A stretch of 64,000 bases of DNA, from the NCBI GenBank assembly GCA_963377175.1, contig CAUJNA010001857.1:20295-84294 (forward strand), in the 5' to 3' direction. Position numbers and translations under genes: made by a program. Positions 57,053-64,000 of the stretch are shown piece by piece (the stretch's first letter is position 1; each line of letters begins with the position of its first letter). The stretch comes from Effrenium voratum (taxonomy: Eukaryota > Sar > Dinophyceae > Suessiales > Symbiodiniaceae). A model generated the notes under the pieces. That model was not told the origin of the DNA and searched no databases. It was given only the letters and a program-made list of their open reading frames with translations.

Positions 57053-57198
57053 CATGGTGGGTCAAAGTCACAAGCCCGGTTCGCCCCCAGTGAACATCAA
57101 CCAATCCAACCACTAAAATAGAGTATCTAAAATGGGAGGTGGATTCACCTGCCCCAAAATGGCATCCCACAACGGTTTTGACCACCGCAGCCACATGG
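57053..57198 (-). mobile_element. Family A element, copy 2 (inverted)
   Basis: Inverted relative to the other copies: CATGGTGGGTCAAAG at the left, CCCAGTGAACATCAACCAAT and TGCCCCAAAATGGCATC inside, and TTTTGACCACCGCAGCCACA at the right. Confidence 0.65.
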
Positions 57199-57950
57199 CT
57201 GCTCGCTTGGAGTGGGTACCTCGAACTCCGCCGACCCGTCCGCAAGGGAGCCTCGCGCCCTGCGTTTTTGGTAAGCTTCTCATGGCATCAGGCGTTTGAC
57301 TACCTATTCTCGAGCGGTGGAGATGCGAAAATGTGGGGACGATATGACGATTTTTGTACGTAGGATATGGATGTCATGCAGGCACTTGTGATGCTGCGAT
57401 GCACGTTGGTTTTAGAGTGGGATGATGCTTTTGAGATTTCATGGCAAAGGCCCAAATGCAAAAACGTTGGGATGCAACGATGTGCTTTTAATTTTAACGA
57501 CTTGTATATTTCGGGCTTGGATGTCACGTTGGAACCTGGTTGCAGATTCTCGGATGTGTGGATTTGGACGCTGGTGTGATTTTGTGAATTTGCACGGGCA
57601 AAAAGCAGCGGCGTGCTTGCTGGGCTTGCAACACAATGTGTTGTCACTTTGTGTGGCAGCAAGCATTTTGCGATTGACGCTTATCGTGAAATCTCGTTTG
57701 AAATGTTTCGCATACTAAAGCAGCCTTGTATTCTCCTCGTCTCACTGCATGACTGGATCTGACAGGTATGATGCTGCCCTTTGTGGACATCATGTAGCGT
57801 CAGATTGCAAAGTAGCCTGATCAAGATTGTGTTGCGGATTTTTCATGCAACAAGACTCCCTTGCTCCACTTGCCAGCACAAATGTTGTCTGACTCAGGCT
57901 TTGCTGTAATTGTATGGTCATGACACCATGATCATTATTATCATGATAGT
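57199..57950. other. Spacer, no supported gene
   Basis: A plausible donor TTTTTG|GTAAGC at 57269 follows a GC-rich plus-strand stretch (57165-57268) that could be an exon, but no second exon is found. The remainder is neutral sequence. Confidence 0.25.
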
Positions 57951-58440
57951 TTGGATTATCTCTTTCTTTTCTTACTTTCTTCAAAACACAAACTCAAGTG
58001 TACCCTTGGTGATGCGGGGGATGCTACAATGATAGTTATCATCAGAATCGCCATTATCATCATCATCATCATGGTCATATTCATCTTCACCTGGCTGATG
58101 ACAAGCAGCAGGATGACGATGATGACAATCACGGCAGTGCCACGATGATGATGACCATGATGATTATGTTGCCAGGTAAACTATATTTCTTTTCTTATCC
58201 AATCATCGTCATCATGGTGATCATCATTGTCATCATCGTGGCTGTTGTCATCCCTTTCTTTTCTTGTTTTCTTGTATGTACATTTCACGTGTGCCTTTGG
58301 GCACCCTTGGTGATGCAGGGGACGCTACGATAGTTATCATCACAGTCAACATCATCATCATCATCATCATCATCAGCATCATCATCATCATCATCATTAT
58401 CATCATCATCTACGGACATCAACATGGCATGGATGATGAC
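57951..58440 (+). repeat. Two copies of the CACCCTTGGTGATGCAGGGG family with ATC microsatellites
   Basis: The leader TCTTTCTTTTCTT plus ACCCTTGGTGATGC(A/G)GGGG, then CTACxATAGTTATCATC and (ATC)n, occurs at 57959-58080 and 58253-58410. Other copies are at 59293, 59588 and 59748. Confidence 0.75.
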
Positions 58441-58580
58441 AAGCACCATGATGGATGTGACCAGCATCTCCTGCATCCATTTCAAGTTGGCCCAGCATCG
58501 CGATCATTCTGTCTGAGAGACTGAAGGGTTTTTGGTAATTTTGATCGCACATTGCTTTTGCCAACCCTCGCTATCAGCAG

Positions 58581-58667
58581 GCCAGGGTGAGTCAGGCTGG
58601 TGCCTGGACGTGGCTTCAGTCCACGGGGTCTGGGGACAGGCAGGAGTTCGATTCTCCCTCTCTGGCG
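58581..58667 (+). tRNA. tRNA-Sec (anticodon TCA)
   Basis: An 87-nt gene with the eukaryotic selenocysteine tRNA architecture. The acceptor arm starts GCCAGGGTG and ends CTCTCTGGC with G as discriminator, giving a long stem with a mismatch. The D-arm TCAGGC-TGGT-GCCTGG has six pairs and a 4-nt loop. The anticodon arm CGTGG-CTTCAGT-CCACG has anticodon TCA. The long variable arm is GTCTG-GGGA-CAGGC, and the T-arm GGAG-TTCGATT-CTCC has only four pairs. The six-pair D-stem, four-pair T-stem and TCA anticodon together distinguish it from suppressor or Ser/Leu tRNAs. The product is charged with serine and converted to selenocysteine to read UGA codons in mRNAs with a SECIS element. It lies alone among repeats, with a T-run 4 nt after its end. 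Confidence 0.92.
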
Positions 58668-58671
58668 CTCA

Positions 58672-58680
58672 TTTTTTTTT
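58672..58680 (+). terminator. RNA polymerase III terminator (T9)
   Basis: Nine consecutive T on the coding strand, starting 5 nt after the tRNA-Sec 3' end, as expected for Pol III termination. Confidence 0.85.
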
Positions 58681-58689
58681 GTGTGTTGT

Positions 58690-59280
58690 TTCAAAACAAA
58701 TCCATCCTCATTTTTGTTGGTGCCTTGTTGACTGATGAAACAGCACAGTTGGCAGATAGAACCAACCAAGCCATACAAACGTGAACGCGTTTTCACGCCT
58801 TCCAGCAAGTCGCAGGTAGGACAAATACCAAGGGATTGAAAACGGGGCCGCAGAACCGTCGACATGTTCTTTGTGCCTGTCTGGGCATGCAAATAGGGCA
58901 CATTGTTATCCAACACCGTCCCAAACGACGCTGCAGGAACGTCAACGTCTCTACAGGGTCTGCTAGCAGCGAATGAACAGCACCCAACCCTTTAGGGAAA
59001 TGCTTTTCACACAGAGACGACAGCCGTGCAAAGCCCTCCAAGAACTCCGCAGATCGAAAAAAGAAAAAAAAAAAAAACTTTCCGCAGGGCAGACTGCACG
59101 CGACCGTGGCAGGCAGTCCGGGGAGGAGTCGAGCCTGCGGCGGGGGGGGTAGCTGATGCTAGCTTTCGTGATCATCATCTTATTTGTCATCATCTCTTTC
59201 TTTTCTTTTATACTCTTCCTCATCATGGTGATCATCAGTATCGTCGTCATAGGTGTCATCATCTCTTTACTGAAAACATA
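58690..59280. other. Spacer, no supported gene
   Basis: Mixed sequence with an A-run (59056-59078) and ATCATC-rich microsatellite from 59165. No convincing exon. Confidence 0.3.
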
Positions 59281-59287
59281 TTTCAAC

Positions 59288-59445
59288 TTGAGCACCCTTG
59301 AAGACGCAGGGGATGCTACGATGATGGATATGCATCATTATCATCCTCATCATTTATGGTCATGCATCATGCATGATGATAACTATCATCGTAGCGTCCC
59401 CTGCATCCCCAGCGGCGTATGATAATTGATGCAAAGGGTGCTCAA
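59288..59445. mobile_element. 158-bp foldback element, family F
   Basis: Perfect 12-bp terminal inverted repeats TTGAGCACCCTT (59288) and AAGGGTGCTCAA (59434-59445), continuing inward as GCAGGGGATGCTACGATGAT against ATCATCGTAGCGTCCCCTGC. It is thus a near-complete palindrome. The middle is CATCATGCATGATG-type sequence. It is non-coding. Confidence 0.85.
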
Positions 59446-59579
59446 TCATCATAATATGCAGGACGACGATGATAGCTATCACTGTCCCCAGCGGCGCCTA
59501 TGATACATGTCATCATCCGTGTCACGATGATTAGTATCATCATAGTTGTCATCATCTCTTTCTTTAAACAACAAATCGA

Positions 59580-59930
59580 GCGTGCCGTCACACACCCTTG
59601 GTGATGCAGGGGATGCATCATCGTAAAAGTTATCAACATTGTCACAAGACAAGTGTCTTGCATTCCCAGCGGTTCTAAAATGGTGTTCATCCGTGTCAAG
59701 TCACGATGATCACTATCATCACAGTTGTCATCATCTCTTTCCTTTAGGCACCCCTTGGTGATGCAGGGGATGCTACGATGATAGTTATCATCACAGCAAT
59801 TGTCATGGGTGATAATGATGATGATGATGACAATGATAACTATCATCGTAGCCCTGAGACAGGCAGGCAGGGCAGGCAGGGCAGGCAGGGCAGGGCAGGC
59901 AGGCAGGGCAGGGCAGGCAGGGATTGCCAA
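59580..59930. repeat. Further family F copies and GGCAGGCAGG repeat
   Basis: CACCCTTGGTGATGCAGGGG recurs at 59588 and 59748. The second copy folds back (GCTACGATGATAGTTATCAT against ATGATAACTATCATCGTAGC) up to 59852. Then GGCAGGCAGG units run to 59925. Confidence 0.75.
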
Positions 59931-60082
59931 TATTGTGTGACATTCATTACTACCCATGACAAAGATTATCTCTTGAGCGTACATAAAGTGATTAGTATAT
60001 CAATGTGATACAATATGTATCAAGTGGTATGTAATTATATTCTAGCTTCTGAAACCTAGCAATAAAGGATGTACATTGGACA

Positions 60083-60345
<263 letters not shown>

Positions 60346-60737
60346 GCCAGGTGGACAATGGCGCAAAATAGGAGAGGGGTCGTGCCCGGGCGCATCGAGA
60401 AGGATCTGCCAAACGGGCGACGTAGCACGAGAAGCGGCATCACAAATACAAGAACCGCATCTCCACATCATCCAGACCGGCAAAAACGTACCAAACCTAA
60501 ACCCGAAAACAGCCCGAAGTGAGGCAGGGGCACTACCTCGGAGCACCGTTCGGAGTCGACAAAAAACACAGAAGAACATGTCCGGGAGACCTCAAGCACA
60601 AAAAATTGGCTGCGGCAATTCACTTTACGGGGGTTGTCCCCGGCGGGTTAGGAGCTATAGCCACCGGGGGCTATGTAAAAACCAAATGCATCACCAGCGC
60701 ACCAACATCATCATCACCCTCCACCTCCTCCCCCTCG
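60346..60737. other. Spacer, no supported gene
   Basis: Short frames on both strands lack coding features. ATAGCCACCGGGGGCTAT at 60656 is a small palindrome. Confidence 0.3.
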
Positions 60738-60891
60738 CTAGAACAGAGGAGGGCATAAGAGACAGTTTCAAGCCCTGCACACGCGTACGCGGATCAATCT
60801 CCGCGCAACCCCATGGTGACTCCTCGGGTCAATCCCCTCGGAGCGCGTGCTCAGGGCATGAAACCGTCTCTTCTGTTCTCCCCTCTTCTAG
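60738..60891. mobile_element. 154-bp element with ~46-bp terminal inverted repeats, family E
   Basis: The left end is CTAGAACAGAGGAGGGCATA, then AGAGACAGTTTCAAGCCCTG. The reverse complement of the right end is CTAGAAGAGGGGAGAACAGA, then AGAGACGGTTTCATGCCCTG. The 58-bp centre itself contains two hairpins (GCGG...CCGC and CTCCTCGGG...CCCCTCGGAG). It is non-coding, and only one copy is seen in the window. Confidence 0.8.
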
Positions 60892-61264
60892 CAAATCCCT
60901 CCAGGCATCAACGCCAACCAAGGCAAGAGCAAGCGATGGGCCAACCTTAAATCTCCACACGCGAAAGAAAAAATGCAGGCGGCACTGGGCGGCAGCCCTT
61001 ACATAAGGTTGCTGTAAAAGGAAACCATCCATAGGGGATCCAAAGGGGGAATGCCTGGCCCTTCCGAATACTAGAGGTTCCAGATCCTGTTTTGACACAC
61101 ACACACACACGGCACAATGTTCCCTGTCACGCCCACCCTTTGGTCCCGAGTGACTTTTGTTTTCTTCACCCAACGACGCAAAAAGCAACAGCATGACAGC
61201 ATGACAGCAACAAAGCGGCAGTGAAGCCCTGCAAATTGCGACCTCGATTTGGGAAGGGCATTGA
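60892..61264. other. Spacer, no supported gene
   Basis: Contains a short (CA) run at 61098. Minus frames here have no domain. Confidence 0.3.
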
Positions 61265-61387
61265 CATGGCTGTGGGTCAAAACCAATGGTACCATTTTGG
61301 GGTAGGTGCACCACGCATTTTAGAACCTATTTTAGTGGGGATTGGTTGATGTTCACTGGGGGTACGGGATTTTGACCCATGGCCACA
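61265..61387 (+). mobile_element. Family A element, copy 3
   Basis: Starts CATGGCTGTGGGTCAAAACC and ends GGGATTTTGACCCATGGCCA. The inside has TACCATTTTGGGGTAGGTGC and GATGTTCACTGGGGGTACGG. No reading frame. Confidence 0.8.
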
Positions 61388-61439
61388 TTTTCTCTGCATT
61401 GGGCCTCTGGCCACTTTGCGCCAAGCTTTATGCCCTCGC

Positions 61440-61605
61440 CCCTTCAGCCCCACACGCGGTCGTCGCCGGTGACGCACACGGTGCCCACGGGGCCGCGCAG
61501 CCGCCAGTCGCTTGGCTCCTCGAAGACCAGGCGGTCGTGGCGCCAGGCGACCAAAGGCTCGGGGCCCAGCCTGGAAGTCTCGGCCGCGTGCCGGAGATGG
61601 GGATC
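61440..61605 (-). CDS. Possible GC-rich exon between two short elements
   Basis: The minus frame reads HLRHAAETSRLGPEPLVAWR, HDRLVFEEPSDWRLRGPVGT, VCVTGDDRVWG. It has strong GC bias and a protein-like residue mix and lies exactly between family B copy 5 and family A copy 3. These could sit in the flanking introns. No start, stop or domain is assigned. Confidence 0.3.
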
Positions 61606-61721
61606 TGGCTGTGGGTCAAAAATAGGGTAACCCATGGTAACCCCAAAATGGGTTGCCCGGTAAGTGGAAACATGGACTAAAACCTACGGTCCACAGGTGG
61701 TTGAGTTTTGACCCATACCCA
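61606..61721 (+). mobile_element. Family B element, copy 5
   Basis: Starts TGGCTGTGGGTCAAAAATAG and ends GAGTTTTGACCCATACCCA. The inside has AAAATGGGTTGCCCGGTAAG and CTAAAACCTACGGTCC. Confidence 0.75.
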
Positions 61722-61824
61722 GGATGTCCTTTTTGGGGAAAATAGATGGCCCTGGTAGTTGGTTGAACCACCAGGTAAACCAGGGCCCTCTGTTTTTCAA
61801 CCAAATCAACCAAAAAGGACACCT
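61722..61824. mobile_element. Short inverted-terminal element, family D
   Basis: Ends GGATGTCCTTTTTGG and CCAAAAAGGACACC are inverted repeats. A second nested inverted pair (GGCCCTGGTAGTTGG / CCAGGTAAACCAGGGCC) lies inside. It abuts family B copy 5 directly. Confidence 0.65.
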
Positions 61825-62814
61825 ATGCCAACCATCCAACTGGTTCCTTTACGGGGATTTGCAGGTTCATTCCAACTCCCTCACTGAGCAGCAAGAAAAG
61901 TCCCAAGTCTGTGCCCCCTGCGTCGAAGTTGCTCCTCGGTGCCAACTCTGTGATTGCTTTTGGGCGGCCTGGGCTTATGGCCTGCGCAAGCTGCCAGCGT
62001 GAAAGCCAACATGGCGATGCTACCTCATCCTTCAAGCCGTGGTCTCATGTGTGACAGATTGCTTGAAAGCCAGTTATTGGTTGGATCGTTTCCGACTCAA
62101 ACCAGTGCGCAAACAACGGAGCTATTTTTTTGTGGTTTCTGAATGCAGGATCCGACACTTTGTTTGGGAGTGTAATGCTTTGAAGGCGCGGTCAGATGTG
62201 CTAAAGGCAGAAGTTGCCTCACCTCTTCGCAACGTTTCCCTCAACCCCGCATCAAGCAGACCTCAAATCCCTCTTTGCAGGATGCAGTGCGGCTCGACAC
62301 GTTTTGCTCAACTCTTTTGCTGACCTTCAAAAGTCTCTTTGCTGCCATGCTTTGACGTGCGTCAAAGGTGCACAGGGAACGTTAAAATATCCTTCCCATC
62401 ATTTCCCGTCCCGTCTTTGGCTGGGTGCGCCAAAGCGAGCGTGCTCCCAAAGATGCCGCTCGCTTGGCCAAGCAAATTGATGTGCACAATCCAAACTGGG
62501 CTGCCCGATTTCTGATCCCCCGCTAAAAGTGACTAACCTTTAGTGGTTAAAATGGAAACTACCACTACACACTAAAAGGCTAAGAAGCTAAGGAACCGAT
62601 GGCTGGGAGCCACCAAGCAAAGGGATCTTGGTGCCAGGCTGGCAACTGACTGATTAACCGGCCTCCCTTCGGGATGTGCCAGCCACTCATTTGATCTGCA
62701 CAGACTGAAGCGCGACTGGCTGCCCCACAGTCACTCCGGGAGCTCCTACGATAACCACCTGCGACGCGTGCGATCCATGCAGTCCACCCGTAGATTTCGC
62801 GGAGTATCTTTAGA
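61825..62814. other. Spacer, no supported gene
   Basis: Minus frame 62035-61840 and plus frame 62039-62320 (HFVWECNALKARSDVLKAEV) have mild protein character, but neither has domains or splice partners. ACTAACCTTTAGTGGTTA at 62531 is a small palindrome. Confidence 0.25.
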
Positions 62815-63178
62815 TCAGACGTCGGCCTGGGGAACCGTCTGCTGGGGTTGCCGCTCGCAACACATGCAGCAGCAGCCGCTGGCCGCAAGGATGATGCCAA
62901 GCAAACTCAGTCAAAATGAATCAAGCATGAACGGAATTTGCACAGGCTGACAGCCCATATTACCCAGTGCTGTGTCTCTGCGGCGGGCTTGCCCTGCATG
63001 TTCGCACCCCTCCCAACCAATTCGTTTCAGGAAGCAACATGATGCTGCCCACCCAGTCAAGTCCGGATGGTTCGAGTACAAAGTAAAGCGCCAGGCCGAC
63101 AAGTGCAGTGAGCGCGCCAACAATCAGAGCCACAAGCACTTTCAGGCTGCACGTGCACGCCTGGTCACACTCACACAT
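62815..63178 (-). CDS. Candidate small membrane protein, two exons
   Basis: The upstream exon (63178 to about 63040) encodes CSLKVLVALIVGALTALVGL ALYFV, a clear membrane helix, preceded by CECDQACTC. The downstream exon (about 62905-62815) encodes LLGIILAASGCCCMCCERQP and ends QTVPQADV with TGA at 62815-62817. It contains a second hydrophobic helix followed by a CCCMCC cluster of the kind that is often palmitoylated. The frames differ, so an intron of roughly 100-150 bp must join them; GAG|TTTGCTTGG near 62906 is a possible acceptor. A family A element starts right at the 5' side. The 5' end of the gene is not found. Confidence 0.35.
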
Positions 63179-63313
63179 GGCTGTGGGTCAAAACCAACAG
63201 TACCATTTTGGAGTAATTGCACCACCCATTAGAGTCTATTTTAGAGGGGATTGGGGGATTGGGATGTTCACTGGGTCACTGGCGGTACGGGATTTTGACC
63301 CATGGCCACATGG
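63175..63313 (+). mobile_element. Family A element, copy 4
   Basis: Starts ACATGGCTGTGGGTCAAAAC and ends GATTTTGACCCATGGCCACA. The internal TACCATTTTGGAGTAATTGC and GATGTTCACTGGGTCACTGG match copy 3. Confidence 0.8.
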
Positions 63314-64000
63314 CCTTCTACGTGCAAAACACCGACCTGGAGTGTTTTGCTCATAGTAGAGGCCTAGTGCTGGTCAATTCGAATGCAATGTCGGTGGTCA
63401 GCATGCTGTTCCATGACCTGAACGTCGCAACTTGGGCCAAACTGAGCATGTGAAATTCCAGCGTCTGCGCACGCATAGTAGCCGCCTGATGAGCAATTCT
63501 ATGGTGTGTCAGACAGCTGAACCATGATCAAGACAAGGGGTACTGCCGCTGCGCCTTTTCCCTCTTCGCCCGCTTGCATTTAATGCGGATTTGCCTGCAT
63601 CTCGATCCCCCTTCATGAGCTGCGGATAGTCATGCGCCGCTGCTCACATTCAGCTATCAAGTCGGCGCCAAGCTGGGAAGTTGATGCAGTCGCTGAGCTC
63701 GCTTTCTGCACGTTGTGCCTCTGCTCTTGAGTTCAAAGTTGCAAAGTAATGGCATGTTCAGGGCCCAAGGGAGGAATGTATTGCGCTTTAAAGGAGGAAA
63801 AATATCAAAAGATGCCAAAGTCCTTTCTGGGCAAAGCCAGGTAGCGATTGCTCTCAGCGCTCGACTCCAGTTGCGCGGTTCTCGTTGTTCAGCCACTCGG
63901 AACATCCTATGCCACGAAACTGGCTTTGCGTGTGTGTGTGTGTGTGTGTGTGGGTGTGTGTGTGTGTGTGGGTGTGCGCGTGTGCGCGTGTGCGCGTGTG
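63314..64000. other. Spacer ending in (GT)n microsatellite
   Basis: No gene is seen in 63314-63920. 63924-64000 is GT-rich (GTGTGTGT, GTGTGCGC) and runs off the window end. Confidence 0.5.

Overview
The window looks like nuclear DNA of a dinoflagellate. The genus is not determined from sequence alone. Three things point there. First, GC-rich exon blocks encode several protein modules that I recognise (from memory, not from a search) as large dinoflagellate-expanded families. Second, candidate introns are short, some with GC-type donors. Third, coding blocks are sparse and float in kilobases of simple repeats and small inverted-repeat elements. There are no bacterial operons, CRISPR arrays or phage genes. 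Most long open frames here are repeat artefacts or antisense shadows.

Layout. 0.6-14.06 kb is a GC-rich array of about seven genes or gene remnants, all on the minus strand: a ~4.4 kb multi-exon gene of a dinoflagellate-expanded family, a DNA-methyltransferase-like protein with an EQP motif, a lysine-rich protein, a Q/H-rich candidate, a CX5R phosphatase-like protein, a 106-residue protein and a 520-codon frame. An AT-rich spacer (14.06-14.45 kb) leads into a plus-strand, decayed reverse-transcriptase-like element (14.45-18.7 kb) with downstream ORFs, the last encoding a SANT/Myb-like domain. A 100-N scaffold gap (18901-19000) and microsatellites follow, then a minus-strand hypothetical gene (19.7-21.4 kb).

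21.4-30.3 kb is almost all repeats: purine and pyrimidine tracts, a 42-bp minisatellite, and a foldback minisatellite built on GCGCCCACAAGC. At 30.3-34.2 kb a 1.04-kb unit carrying a PDZ-like exon is repeated three times on the minus strand, downstream of a dsRNA-binding-like exon and an RS-rich exon. At 37.7-42.5 kb lies the best-supported protein gene: a minus-strand, signal-peptide-bearing protein with two internal homologous modules, whose introns hold a 62-bp satellite and a telomere-like GGTTTAGGG array.

The remaining 22 kb is mostly transposon debris: at least six families of 95-160 bp elements with terminal inverted repeats, several 0.2-0.5 kb dispersed repeats, and long (CATT)n, (GA)n, (CA)n and (CAGG)n arrays. 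Among them sits a convincing selenocysteine tRNA gene (58581-58667, anticodon TCA) followed by a T9 terminator, plus small exons of uncertain genes on the minus strand. Exon boundaries are inferred by eye; no alignment, RNA or database search was possible.
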